Assembly: GCA_013115135.1 (NCBI GenBank)
Contig: JABANP010000394.1
Span: 1-51,247 of the forward strand
Direction: 5' to 3'
DNA length: 51,247 nucleotides
Source: Perkinsus olseni
Taxonomy: Eukaryota > Perkinsozoa > Perkinsida > Perkinsidae
The position numbers and the translations under genes were made by a program. Numbering within the stretch: position 1 is the stretch's first letter; every line of letters starts with the position of its first letter. This document shows, piece after piece, positions 41,029 to 51,247 of the stretch. Under the pieces are notes generated by a model. That model was not told the origin of the DNA. It saw nothing but the letters and a program-made list of their open reading frames with translations, and did not search any database.

Positions 41029-43649
41029 ATGACCTCAGCTTCCGAGGCTGCTTTCCGAAGACTTGACAGCATCATTCAGGAGCAGAATATTGAATGGGAT
41101 GACCGAAAGCGAGTTGTGGAAGTTTGGGTATGCCACATGCTTCATCCATACCCTAAGCTTTAACCCGACTTCTCTTAGCAAACTGTGCAAGAGTTGCCAC
41201 CAGACGAGAGTGATGCCTTCCAACTTCATGTGTCGGACGTTCTCAGAGCGGTGGGGTTACTAGTGTACTTCACCTATATCGGAGTTTGCCCTTGAACAGA
41301 TATGCGGAGTATTGAAGGCGGCGCCTGCCACAGACCAGAGGGTTTATAGGCTGTACGAAGGAGCTTTCTGCTTCGTTGCAGAGATCCTCGAAGTCGGTTT
41401 GTCTATGCATGGCCGGAAACCTGCACAGCTCTTCTTTCCGATGGTGTATCGAAGAGCCGATAGAAATCGGGCACTTGACGATTCTCGACGCAACTGTTTC
41501 ATAACACTGACCACAATGACATCCCGCTGCGCACGTCGCCTTAGCTGAACTAGCCCTGCTAATCTAAAGAGCGTTCCAACTTCTCTGTTAGAGACCGCCT
41601 GGTTGAGAACACGAACTCGAGTTTTGCCATCCGGAATGCAATCCCTGATCTGTTGTCTTACTGTTGTCAACTACTCCGCTGAGCTTCGGCGTAGCTCCTC
41701 ATCGGAGCAAGGTAGAACCAGCGGAATATCAACACCTCGATTCGTCGAGGAAGTGGCAGCCGCAGCGCTGTGACTAGCATTCTGGCTGACGAAAGAGAAG
41801 CGGCCGAGCACATCTCAACTTCTGCGTTCTCTGCAGGAGTTCAGCTCTAGTGCGATCATACGCCCAATCGTCACGGCCGTGCTCGAGGACATAAGCGATG
41901 TTTATGATTTTGCATTAGTTGCCTTGGAGGATGACAAAGACGGTATTTCCAACCTCCACCCCAGAGTTCTTCCAGGAATCCCACGGCCTAGGTTCAATCT
42001 CCGCCGACTGTCGCGTGTACATGCTGGACATCCTCGCCAAGTGCGTTGGTTATGATTCACTCAAAGGCCACCACCTTCTCGAGCTCACCAGCGGGTCGCT
42101 CTCCAGTAGGCATCCGATTTCAATGCTCCACTTTCCACACCTAATGAAGCGTTGTTTGAGCGGGCGTCAAACGACGTCGCGGATCCCCCTTGCGAGGATT
42201 TATTTTCTTTCGAGGTGTCGTGTCGCTGCTTTCCTTCGTACTGCGATGTGACAGCGGTGTTGCAGACTTTGAACTTCAGGCCTGTGCTAGCAGGTGAGAC
42301 TTCTTTCGCACATCCTCTCTTTACTATTCTAACGCCCTGTGCTATTCGCCGCATGAGGGCTGGTCGACATCTACATCGTCGACGAGGCGACTTCCGGATG
42401 GTGTCGCACTCTACCATTCAACAGAGACGAACACTCTCGACGGGGCAGATACGATCAGGTGCCTGGTTGAGCTGTCCTACCCGGAGTGTGTCTTCTGTCG
42501 TGAGGCCGCCGAGATGGACGGCAATGCTACTGACATCAAGAAGCTCACCAGAAAGTACACCAGCTGGCTCGGCTGGACCCTTGAGCATCTCTACAGGTTC
42601 AACGAGCACGTGTCAGAACTAATCTGCTCTGTTATTGAGTATGACGTCGTGGATAGCTTCGGTAGGCCGACCTACCAGCGCCTCGTGCCATTGCACAGTT
42701 TTCTCAGGTCGGTGTGTCTGTCAACATCAGCGCTCGCATGCCAATACTGATATCCTCATGAAGGACTTCATGACCCTCATCCATAATTGTCTACTCTACT
42801 GCAGTGAGGGCTGCTCGAGGAGCTTCACAGTCAGCAGACGTTATTTGACAGGCTCTCACCATCACCAGCTCCGGCAGCACTTAGCGATCAAGTCCAACAT
42901 CATACCGGACATTCTACTGCCATACATAGAGAACATACTTCCAGGTCGGTTTCATTTGCCTGATCGAGAAACGCTTAACATCTCATTCAGTTTTCACGGA
43001 GGTCGGCTCAACTGTCGGTGCGAAGTCGATCGAATGGGCGAATCTTACCTCGGCATTACAAACCTTGGCGATCGTCACCTTCAACGTGAAAACTTTCCGC
43101 AAACCGGTACGTATACTCGCTAGCCCTCGGGCGCTGTTCACTCGCGTCGCCATGCATTCCTCTTGCCTGCGAGACTCCCCAGCGGCACTCGTGATGCTTG
43201 CCAGTTACAACGTTCAGAGCTGCTCAGCCGTGTAGCAGGACTGCCCCAGGTGACGGCCATCGTTCCCTCGCGGCGCTGTGAAGTCGCCAGTACAGTTGAA
43301 AGAAGCCCCAGTGACGATGGTCGTACTCATGAAGGTTGCCATCAACTGCAACTACGGCACATCACAGCACTGGGGACGCCTTCGCCGAGGCCAGTGGTGT
43401 AGCGATCGAGGGAATGCAGGAAGCCGCAGTAAGTGCTACATGTCTCACCCATGCTAGCTGGTAATGCTTGCTCTTCTCTGGCAGCGCGAACGGGTTAGGC
43501 GACGAGTTCAAGTCGGGTCGGACGCTCTGCCTGTGAACCCTAGTGGCGATACGGTGCCCATGGTCTACTCCCTGCTAGGAGTTGAGGTCAGCTACATGAC
43601 GGAACCTTCACCCTTTCATTGCGTCAATCGAGACGTACCAGGGGCCTGA
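41029..43649 (+). CDS. Split gene for a helical protein, unknown family
   Basis: ATG 41029 opens MTSASEAAFRRLDSIIQEQN. Exons placed: 41029–41127, 41179–41262, a third from 41300 (ICGVLKAAPATDQRVYRLYE), then 42425–42661, 42708–42944, 42991–43106, 43205–43249 and a last exon from 43487 (RERVRRRVQVGSDALPV) to TGA 43647–43649. Introns of 51, 37, 46, 46 and 98 nt keep phase. The central exons (NTLDGADTIRCLVELSYPEC … FCREAAEMDGNATDIKKLTR … NIIPDILLPYIENIL) read as repeated amphipathic helices, as in ARM/HEAT-like folds, but no family is certain. Exons between about 41440 and 42424 and between 43250 and 43486 are not fully resolved. It directly precedes the U-box gene on the same strand. Confidence 0.5.
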
Positions 43650-43728
43650 GTCGCGGTGAACTTGATTGGGTTGTCCCCTGTACGCCAACTTATCTGCTAG
43701 AGTGCCTATAGTACACTAGTTGATTGTT

Positions 43729-45352
43729 ATGACTTTTGGTCTTGATTCCAGCCCATCGATTTGGATTCCCCCGGCGGCGATGAGCCCCCGGGCGAGCAGC
43801 GAGGTGGGAAGAAGAACGGCGTATGGCTTACCAAAGTGCGTCGACCGAGTGGCGACTACAAGTGAGCGGACGGGGGAAGGCTCGAAGTTTTCCCTCTTGA
43901 ACGCCTATCGCTTATGCAGGTCAAGGAGGCGTGGCCGGCGTCGGTGGAAGCGAGGCAATCCTTTTAAGAGAGTTATTCGGGTGATGGAATTCGAGGACAC
44001 GGATGAAGAGTAGGGGGAGGGCGCTGCTGGTGATCGCTGAATGCATGACATCGGTCTCGGAATGCGAGAGGGTCTCCTAGTGAGATCCTGAAGGAATGCT
44101 TATGTGTTTCAGCGAAGGCCAGCAGGTTGCAGGACCTGATGACGCCGAAGAAGCCGACCCCGGTGAAGCCACGATGTGAGACTGGAATACGCTAGCACGT
44201 CTTTTGCCAGGCCAATTCGGTGAGGTAGGTTTCACGACCCGGGTTAGGTACTGCGCTTTGACTGGGTGTCTCATGAGGGACCCTGTGAAGACCCCACAGG
44301 GTGTCCTATACGAACGGTCGGCTATAACCGTGAGACAGCCCGGGCCTCGCGTCCGCGCAGTGTTCATTGCGCAGGACTGGCTGACCTCCGGTAATTCTAC
44401 CTGTCCCGTGAGCGGTCAGGAGTTGGCGGTATCGGATCTCAGTGCTGCTCCGGAAGTCCTGGACGCCACAGTCGGGTGGGTGGGCTGATAACCTCTGTCG
44501 AAGTGTTGACGTCCTTTCACGTCGTGTGTACTCCCTAGGTGCCAGGCGGAGACCCTCGCCGAGTTGGCTGCAGATCGGAAGAGTGGTGATGCAGAGGATA
44601 CGCTTCCTAGCAACGAGTGCATGCTGTGCGCTCTATTTGATCGTCAAATTTTCATGTTCAGAACAACTCAAGACGGCAACGGTGGAGAAGTCAATCAAAG
44701 TCTTTTGGGAGACCTTCCCACACTCCAGAGCGGAAAACAGGGTGCTGCCAATACTGGTGTCTGCACTCAGAATGTCAAGTATCATCAGGCCTCCCAAGTA
44801 ACCCGGACAAGAGCTCGCAGGCCAAGCAGGCGTTGCGGATTCGGCGCACAAGTCAGAAACTGGTCAACGCCCCAGCAGAGCTCAAGTGCGCTCTGGATGG
44901 CAAGATCATGACCAACCCGGTTCGGTGAGTCGTACCTCGGCACTTGTCTGGTGGTGATTCGGTTCTTGCTGCCGTTGTTTGGAGTGCCCATGTCGTTCCT
45001 GTTATTATCAACAACCCCTCGAAGTCAGGTCGAGGTGTAGCTATCTCGTGAATAGGGACTCCGAGTTCCGAATTGGAATGAGGCAATTATTCTAGTCACG
45101 AGACTCGCCGTGTTTCAGATCCCCTTATGGTCATGCTTTCGAAAAGAAAACACTCGAAAAATGGTTCGACTCGTGTGGTGAGGTCTGCCCTATCACAGAG
45201 AAGCCATTGAGCATTGACGATTGCAAGTATGCTTTTTGTGACTACTGTGGACCGTGACGTTGTCAACTTCCAGGCCTGCGCAGGAAGTGAAGAAAGCGAT
45301 CGTGCGGTATGTGAAAGAGAAGGAGAAACAAAACCTCTCGAGTGTAGCATGA
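43729..45352 (+). CDS. Twin U-box protein (E3 ubiquitin ligase-like), 8 exons
   Basis: Exons 43729–44009, 44113–44175, 44248–44329, 44375–44475, 44539–44741, 44789–44924, 45119–45226, 45274–45352 total 1053 nt (350 aa) with phase kept at all joins. A basic region (SRRRGRRRWKRGNPFKR), likely a nuclear signal, is followed by an acidic stretch. U-box 1 (about 115–170) reads YCALTGCLMRDPVKTPQG, LYERSAITDWLTSG, STCPVSGQEL. U-box 2 (about 274–337) reads LKCALDGKIMTNPVRSPYGH, FEKKTLEKWFDSCG, VCPITEKPLS. Between them NECMLCALFDRQIF may be a decayed third copy. U-boxes bind E2 enzymes without zinc, so a ubiquitin-ligase role follows from the family. The first exon is uncertain: an alternative frame there (GKKNGVWLTKVRRPSGDYK) splices into the same second part. 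Confidence 0.8.
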
Positions 45353-46640
45353 CCCTGTGTGCAGCCTGAATCTCTATGATACTCATTGGCTCCTTGTGTG
45401 CATTCAGTGCACGGTAGGATACAGCTTAGATTCTCTGGATCATCAGATCTTATGAAATCGATGCGCTGCCTTGTTGGAGGCTCTGATCTTCAGCCTATTG
45501 TCACACAGCACCCACGTACTGACTAAGACTCAGTTGACTATCCTCCTGCGATCATCATCGCTAAGGAACTTCTGATTAAACACGAGTCCTATGATAACTA
45601 CACTCTAGAAGGATGACGAGAAAGTGACGCCTCGGCCACATCTGATCGCACGATAGCCCGACATGAGTGATGAGCAATAGAAAAGTCTTCAGAGGAATCA
45701 CCTCCGCAGCCCCATCAAGCGCTGATGACTTTCCGTGGCCGAAAGCCTTCGTGTCATCTTCCACTTGAGTCCTCGCAGCTTTTCAATCCTACCTTCGTTG
45801 AAGTTACGGACCTTCGTCTCGGAGATCGTAGTCTACAATTTGTGGAGGCACTTCGAACTCAGCAGTAATAGGAAGTTCTCTCTGGGTATATGAGCTTCTC
45901 TCGGTGGGCAACCTCAAATCATAACAAAGTCAACATGTGATGCGCAACACATCGACTTCGGGCGGTGAACGGCCGACTGAAGTGAGACGACCCCGTGGCA
46001 GCACGTGTGCGGACGCGAAGATCATAATGACCACACGTGCCGAGTCATGCTTATTGTAGAGCTTGCGAAGGCGTAGTTACCTTTTCGAGTAATGAGCGTC
46101 GTAGACACAGATGATGAGCGTGAGGGTGCTAGTGTCGTGGCGTCGTTCATCCTGCCTACGTCGGACGCCTGAGCGCCTTAGATCCTTGTAGGCCAGAGCA
46201 ACAGGAAGCAGTATCGTTATCTCTAAGCAGGCTGCGCTAAAGCGACGACGATGTAAGACTCGAATGAGGTGGTACGTGTATTGAAGCAAGTATGGTATCG
46301 GGAACCTCCTCCTGATAGGGAGCGGGGTTGCGAGTTAAGTTGGACGGAAGTCTTCCGCTTCTGCCCGGTTCTGCAAGAAGCAGTTTCGGGACGGCTATAA
46401 AACGTTTTTTGGAGGGTCTAAACCTCCGCTCAGCGCATGAGGGTGATTGGCTGACTGAATGGTTGAACGAGTGCTCTTCTATGGTTTAAGGGTCGGCCTA
46501 TTTTCGGTCGTGCCTACACTTCACGCACTGGACAGCTCCATCGCTCTCTACTTGGCCGTTCTAGATCTATCCTATCTGGGATCTTGAGGTGAATGGTGCG
46601 GTTGTCTCTCTCACAGACACCCTGCCCTAGAACCACTAAT
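45353..46640. other. About 1.3 kb without a recognised gene
   Basis: Only short, poorly protein-like frames on both strands. No tRNA, repeat or splice-linked exon series was found. It may hold UTRs or regulatory DNA between the U-box gene and the subtilase. Confidence 0.4.
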
Positions 46641-46654
46641 AACTGCGCACGAGT

Positions 46655-46990
46655 TGTTCTGGAATGCGCACGCGCGCGCCCGGGCGATGCGCGCAAGCCT
46701 AGCTCCCGCACGTCTCGTCACGCGACGTGACGCGGGTCCCGTCACGTCACGCGACGCGTCTCCCACGCTGCGGCTAATCACGTATCGGTAGCTGCTATCA
46801 CCTATCACAGCGGTTACAGTATCATTACCCTCCTCTCTATATGAGTACTCCTGTTGGACAGTCAAGCATCGGTTCAAACGAGCACTCCAATAAACTCGCA
46901 GAGGCCGCTTCCACCCGGAGTTCGAGGCGGGCGAGGTTTGTAAGGAGACGGCGAAGCGTCTCGTCTCCTCGAGACAGCTGTCTCGGGTCG
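46655..46990. promoter_or_regulatory. CpG-rich, palindrome-dense region upstream of the subtilase
   Basis: 46660–46700 is an alternating CG stretch (GCGCACGCGCGCGCCCGGGC). GTCACGCGACG occurs at 46717–46727 and 46746–46756, the first within the hyphenated palindrome GTCACG-CGA-CGTGAC. Further on, GGAGAC/GTCTCC arms (46944–46968) and the perfect 14-bp palindrome GAGACAGCTGTCTC (46971–46984) follow. This fits a regulatory cluster, but no known factor is assigned. An ATG-led 76-codon frame (46841–47071) overlaps the last part. Confidence 0.4.
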
Positions 46991-47147
46991 AGACTCTCAA
47001 CTATGCAGGTTTTTATCACCTGGTCGAGCTTAGTTTCGGCTCCGGTTGTCGACCCTCTCCAATGCGCATGAGAGCCGGGGGTCGCATGAGGGCCGATTAC
47101 GTTGGTCGTGATTTCTCAGAACTTGAAAGTTTTCTATCTTCTACCCG

Positions 47148-48485
47148 ATGCGTATCCTATCTGCCTTCGCCCTTACTTCCCTGGTTGACGCTGCGGCCTC
47201 TCCCAAAGGCACTATCGTATCCATCAGATCAGGCACCGATGAAATTGACGTTCGTCGTCTGCCCAATCTTCTGAGAGATGCCGGTCACACCCCCGACCAG
47301 AAGATTGCCTCTTTCCTTCACGACGCTCCGATCAAGACCCTTAAGTACGTTCACTCACAAGTGGTCAAGACTTCGGCCCTGACGGTCGACAGCGATACCC
47401 TCTGCAAGTTCATCACTATGGCTAGCAACAAGCTCTCATTACAGTCCCATTGCGCTGCTGATGCCAGAAGCGTTGTACCTGCTGGCCTCGATAGCAACCT
47501 GGGCGTGAACGATCCAGAAGCCTCCCTCCAGAAGCATCTTGAGTGGATGAATATGAGAGAAGTCTGGGAGGTTTCATCTCCGTATGTCACTCGCAATGCC
47601 AAAGTTGCGGTCCTGGACTCCGGTATCAACTGGAATGACCCTGATTTCGCTCCCTTGAAGGGCGAACTGAAGCTGAAGAGCGGCGGCTATTTGGACGGTG
47701 GGTGGAACCTCATTACCGATTCGGCGGATTTGACCTACGTCGATACTCATGGTACCGATGTTAGCAAAGTCCTGGCTGCTAAAGGGAACAACTCGTATGG
47801 TATGGTTGGTGTTGCCCCTAATGTCATATTGGCGCCCATACAAGTGACTGATTATAATGGCGAAGGGTCCCTGATTGAACTCTTGGTGGGTATAGACATG
47901 GCCGTCGACTTACAAGTAGATATCATATCAATGTCCATTGGCTTTGATAGCGCCCTGTCAGGCATAGAGAGGTTTTTCCTCGCTGGGGCTCTCCGTTCTG
48001 CGCAGGAGAACGGTATCTTGCTGGTGTCCGCTGCTGGTAACGATGGAAAGCGAGCTCCTCATGAATATATCTGTTGGTATGGTGGCCCAACAAGTATCTG
48101 CGTCGGCGCTTTAGACGATAGTAACACGCAGAATACACTGGCCAGTTTTTCCAACTGGGGCGAGAAGGTCGACATCGCGGCTTATGGTGAGGATGTCTAC
48201 GCCGGCAGCGACCAGGGTTATGGAGTATATTTCAGTGGTACATCAGTTTCGACTCCCATTGTTGCTGGTTTTGCCGCCATTCTCATTTCAATGGATGTTG
48301 ATCCTATGTTGGTGAAGCCTCTGATGCTAGCTAACGCAGCTCCTCTTGTGCCAAGTGACCACCCTATACGACATAATGGTGGGGCACTGAATGCACTGGA
48401 GACTGTACGCCACGCCATCAGCTTGCTTCCATCAAGAAACCCACGTGGCCTTCGTGGCAATTTCAACCTTGGCTTGGACAAGTAA
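47148..48485 (+). CDS. Secreted subtilisin-like serine protease (S8)
   Basis: Intronless frame of 445 codons. The start MRILSAFALTSLVDAAASP is a signal peptide, followed by a propeptide of about 120 residues. Catalytic residues are all present: Asp157 in VAVLDSGINW, His201 in DTHGTDV, oxyanion Asn298 in SAAGNDG and Ser366 in GTSVSTPIVAGFAA. So it is predicted active, cutting proteins outside the cell or in the secretory route after removal of the propeptide. The C-terminus ends soon after the catalytic domain (NLGLDK) with no anchor. Lack of introns contrasts with its neighbours. Secreted subtilases are prominent in Perkinsus and other alveolates, where they are linked to host-tissue degradation, but that role is inference here. 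Confidence 0.95.
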   Translation: MRILSAFALTSLVDAAASPKGTIVSIRSGTDEIDVRRLPNLLRDAGHTPDQKIASFLHDAPIKTLKYVHSQVVKTSALTVDSDTLCKFITMASNKLSLQSHCAADARSVVPAGLDSNLGVNDPEASLQKHLEWMNMREVWEVSSPYVTRNAKVAVLDSGINWNDPDFAPLKGELKLKSGGYLDGGWNLITDSADLTYVDTHGTDVSKVLAAKGNNSYGMVGVAPNVILAPIQVTDYNGEGSLIELLVGIDMAVDLQVDIISMSIGFDSALSGIERFFLAGALRSAQENGILLVSAAGNDGKRAPHEYICWYGGPTSICVGALDDSNTQNTLASFSNWGEKVDIAAYGEDVYAGSDQGYGVYFSGTSVSTPIVAGFAAILISMDVDPMLVKPLMLANAAPLVPSDHPIRHNGGALNALETVRHAISLLPSRNPRGLRGNFNLGLDK

Positions 48486-49140
48486 CTGGTTCTCGATTCT
48501 ACGGTCATCGCGGTCTTCAAGTTCTTCCTGAGTCTGGTGCTCACGCAGATCTTGGAGTGCAGACTTTTCTGATATTATTCTGCAAATAGGGTCAGGTTTT
48601 TATTGTTTCTTCCTGGCCCTTTTGCTGGTTTTCCTTTTCTCCGCCAAAACTGTTTTATCTTCGATTCTAACATATCATCCTCTAGTCGTCGGATTCACCG
48701 AAAGACTTTTTTATTCGTAAACGAGGCTGTCGAGTAATCTTTCCTTTACCGTCGCGCCTCACGAAATCGATTGCTCAGCGAGATATCGCTGCCAGCAAGC
48801 TATTGCCACAGCAGGCTTCTTGTAAGAGTATCTCAGAGCTTTGAGTTGTTTGAGTCGATAATATATGTACGGGACCCCTCTGACCACTCGCATACCTTCA
48901 AGAAACTGCTTCAGGGCAACCGAAGACTTGTACTGAAATAACCCAAAGACCTGGACGGTGCCTTGATCGCTTTACTGAGATTATTAACCCAGGCTAGCGA
49001 TAGTCCTAACCGTTTACGTACACCTCAGCAAGATGAATTCAACGAGTCTGCACCGGAGGTGACCTCACGTTTAGAGAGATATCGAGGTGAATCTCGCTGA
49101 TAAGACGTCATCGTATTGGGCATCCAAGCACGGGTTTGCT
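48486..49140. other. Post-subtilase region, no firm gene
   Basis: T-rich stretches directly after the stop (48596–48700) fit a 3' UTR and poly(A) signal region. From 48930, exon-like pieces such as LDRFTEIIN and DEFNESAPEVTSRLERYRGE occur in different frames but could not be joined. Confidence 0.35.
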
Positions 49141-49586
49141 ACAGCTTCAGCGCGGTTCTCCAAAATGTTGGAATGAATGATTCTCATGAGCTCTCCGATG
49201 CGTGCATGACGGTCATACAATGGCTCGAGCTGTTTTGAGATTTCATAATGATGCCGAGAGAAGCCCCTTTGCTGATATCAGAGCTCCAGTAGAAGCCTCC
49301 TCTGGATGTGCTCTGCATGTACGAGGACTCAATGCTGAAGAACAAGGAGGGGTCAACACGAGCAAAGCTGCGCGGCTTGTGGTCGGTGGAGTGTCTCTCT
49401 CGTTGTGTTGATGAGATGAACGACAACACCACTAACATTAAACGCCTCATCAAGACGCCGACCGACTTGGTCTTACCCTCTGACGCCTTGTTCAATATCC
49501 CGCAGTATCACTGCACAGATACAACGGGCAAGAGTCAGTGCCCTTCTTCTCATGATATCCTCCTCAACGCACAAGTGAACCACTAA
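49141..49586 (+). pseudogene. Exon-like pieces resembling the 41–43.6 kb gene
   Basis: EMNDNTTNIKRLIKT near 49415–49460 aligns with EMDGNATDIKKLTRK in the exon 42425–42661 (8 of 15 identical). A nearby frame (NVGMNDSHELSDACMTVIQW) looks coding. The frames are broken and no splice model closes. It may be a decayed paralogue, or a gene whose introns I did not resolve. Confidence 0.35.
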
Positions 49587-49694
49587 TACCGGATCATCAT
49601 AGCTAATATCACGTACTCGAGTCGGTCTCAATCGGCGAGAACTACGCGTCGGGGGAGGGCCCCATCGCGAAGCGGCTTCGCGGCGGCATGTGAA

Positions 49695-49895
49695 AAAATT
49701 CGGTGGATGAAAAACACCTGAGCGAAAAGATACTGGACGAGATAGAACTGGGTGAAATGAGAATTTGCAGTTTTGGGCTTTCTTTGATGGATGAAATGAG
49801 CCGGATAAAATTGCACTGGATGGGATGGCCGTGGGCAAGATAAGAATTGATGAGTTGAGTGGTGGATGAAATCATACCGGATGAGATGGGTAACA
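49695..49895. repeat. Degenerate short-period repeat (GGATGAAAT-like)
   Basis: Variants of TGGATGAAATGAG recur at irregular multiples of about 10 bases: GGTGGATGAAAA, CTGGACGAGATAG, CTGGGTGAAATGAG, ATGGATGAAATGAG, CCGGATAAAAT, CTGGATGGGATGG, GGTGGATGAAATC, CCGGATGAGATGG. On the minus strand it encodes a His/Phe/Gln-rich frame that is probably a by-product of the repeat. Confidence 0.6.
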
Positions 49896-49899
49896 CCGA

Positions 49900-50739
49900 C
49901 AGAATCGCACATTGGGGGTGACGAGTTGTCTGACAGCCACGTCACGTCGAGATTAGTTAGCCATCCCTGGGTGGTGTCGCGATCAACATCTCGCAGTCAG
50001 CGCTACCTAGCTCGGCCGCGCTAGCTGATAATGCTCTTTCCTGACAGCCCCGGTGTAGGGCGTCAAGGACAAAGGTAACCGGAAATGGTATGAGTACCAA
50101 TGGAGTGATAGAAGGCAGATCATATAGGGTGATACGAAGTGTCGGGCTGTATGAAATTGCGGGTCTCCGGGCTAGTGTGGATTCCAACTCTTCGAGCGCA
50201 GTGCGCCGGCGAGGAAAAGAGCTCGGTACTCATTTTCCGCTCGAAATTGTTTTTCCTCGCTAAGGTCTGATCTAGGCAAAAGCACTGACCATTCCGGAGA
50301 GGGTGCTGACATGTTACGTGTCATATTCAGCGTCAGAGTCAGCTCCAGATGCTCCGAGAGAGGTGACGGCTTCCTGTTGTCCTTTCAATACCACAATCCT
50401 CCTTCGAAGAGAGTGCAGGATGGTGAATCGAGGCAGCACTGTTCATCACAACCCCGAGACAACTACTGCTGCTCACTCAAATACATAGAAAGGCAACAAA
50501 GTGGTCGGAAGGCAACTCCAGGCGACTAGATAGTGCATGGCTTGCCGTCGCTTGCGTCATCTCATGACTTGACATATGATATTGAGTATCCCTTTTGAAA
50601 TCTAATTTGGCGCGCGGTGAGGGTCGACACTTCCAAATCTCAGACAGAATCATTTCTCGGTAAGAAATGGTATATTAATGGTATTACCTATAGGTAAGCA
50701 TTCGCAGTATCTTCACAGCCTCTCAGTTTCCGTCTTGTT
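49900..50739. other. About 840 bp without a firm gene
   Basis: A minus-strand ATG-led frame (50187–49957, 76 codons) and short plus frames at 50303–50529 occur, none with convincing composition. AATTTGGCGCGCGG at 50603–50616 resembles a motif found in three introns further left. Confidence 0.35.
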
Positions 50740-51144
50740 ATGATGCAAACCCTCATCGTCTTGGTACCCTCCCTCATCTGTTTGATGATTGATGTGCCAC
50801 AAGTGTACGGAGCAGCATCTCCCTCTTCAAGTAGCGGCAACAACCATCCCAAGATCGATGATGCTACACTCCTCGCTGAACGGAAACGCAACATGAGAGC
50901 TCGCCGCCCCAGAGAGTTCAAGAAGAGTGACGTTTCGCGCTCATCCGATCGACCAGTGAAAGCCTCCCCAATGAGTTTCAAGTGGGATCTGGGGAAACTT
51001 GGCCTGGGATTACCTAAATCCAAGAGTGAGATGTCCGGCTCTGACCAAGATTCACCGCCAGATTCACCACTAGAGGTAAAGCCATCAGCTTTGTGGCCAA
51101 GAGTAACACTAATATTGACGTGTCGACACTATGCTGTATGTTAA
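50740..51144 (+). CDS. Putative secreted protein, first exon or whole gene
   Basis: ATG 50740 opens MMQTLIVLVPSLICLMIDVP followed by QVYGAAS, a typical signal peptide with a likely cut near residue 25. The rest is basic and Ser/Lys/Pro-rich (LLAERKRNMRARRPREFKK). A 5' splice site (CTAGAG, GTAAAG) near 51075 comes after DSPPDSPLE, so the frame beyond it to TGA or TAA at about 51142 may be intron, and the gene may continue past the window. No domain is recognised. Spacing from the subtilase is 2.25 kb. Confidence 0.45.
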   Translation: MMQTLIVLVPSLICLMIDVPQVYGAASPSSSSGNNHPKIDDATLLAERKRNMRARRPREFKKSDVSRSSDRPVKASPMSFKWDLGKLGLGLPKSKSEMSGSDQDSPPDSPLEVKPSALWPRVTLILTCRHYAVC

Positions 51145-51247
51145 ATCAAGATATCAGGATATCGTACGAGATAGAGTCTATATGATATTATTTACTTGTA
51201 TCTAATCCTGCTAGATATTCATCGGCAATATCATTCCTATGTTTATT

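Noticed and set aside
46611..47000. 129-codon minus-strand frame rich in Arg/Ala/Ser
   Set aside because: It follows the CG-rich palindromic DNA and has biased composition; no supporting splice or motif.

Overview
This window looks like nuclear DNA of a protist with compact, intron-rich genes. Reading frames join through GT–AG introns, most of them about 40–80 nt. There are twin U-box proteins, a secreted subtilase, an ABC-class ATPase and a eukaryotic elongator tRNA-Met. No bacterial operons or Shine-Dalgarno-led genes were seen. An alveolate of the Perkinsus type is my best guess; this is inference, since no search could be run. Exon joins were worked out by hand from splice sites, phase continuity and, in the array, by comparing copies.

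Left part (1–17,414): a head-to-tail array with a 5.6-kb period. It holds the 3' end of one unit, three full units (535–6149, 6150–11760, 11761–17361) and a truncated start at 17362–17414. Each unit seems to carry one split gene: a row of short exons, then one 3.18-kb exon. The large exon has three divergent 'APPG' modules and a C-terminal P-loop-like region whose usual lysine is replaced by alanine. Unit 3 has three +1 changes in homopolymers.

Middle (17.4–31.4 kb): a minus-strand gene for a putative secreted Glu/Arg-rich protein with a 21-nt minisatellite; an exon with a 2H-like HITM motif; three consecutive plus-strand split genes for coiled-coil proteins (about 21.1–23.9, 25.6–28.5 and 29.0–31.3 kb); a two-exon gene for a 91-aa membrane protein ending 2 nt from tRNA-Met; and a low-complexity protein gene.

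Right part (31.4–51.2 kb): an 18-exon gene for an ABC-class ATPase (COG3044/PF09818 type, 649 aa), whose reading phase closes across all 17 introns; a small two-exon gene; a minus-strand putative membrane protein; a helical-protein gene (41.0–43.6 kb); a twin U-box gene (43.7–45.4 kb); an intronless subtilase (47.1–48.5 kb) behind a palindrome-rich CpG stretch; and the start of a putative secreted-protein gene at the right edge.

The most unusual signal outside the array is a set of short motifs shared, in both orientations, between introns of different genes. Some of these introns are flanked by exact short direct repeats, as expected for introner-like elements (introns spread as mobile DNA).
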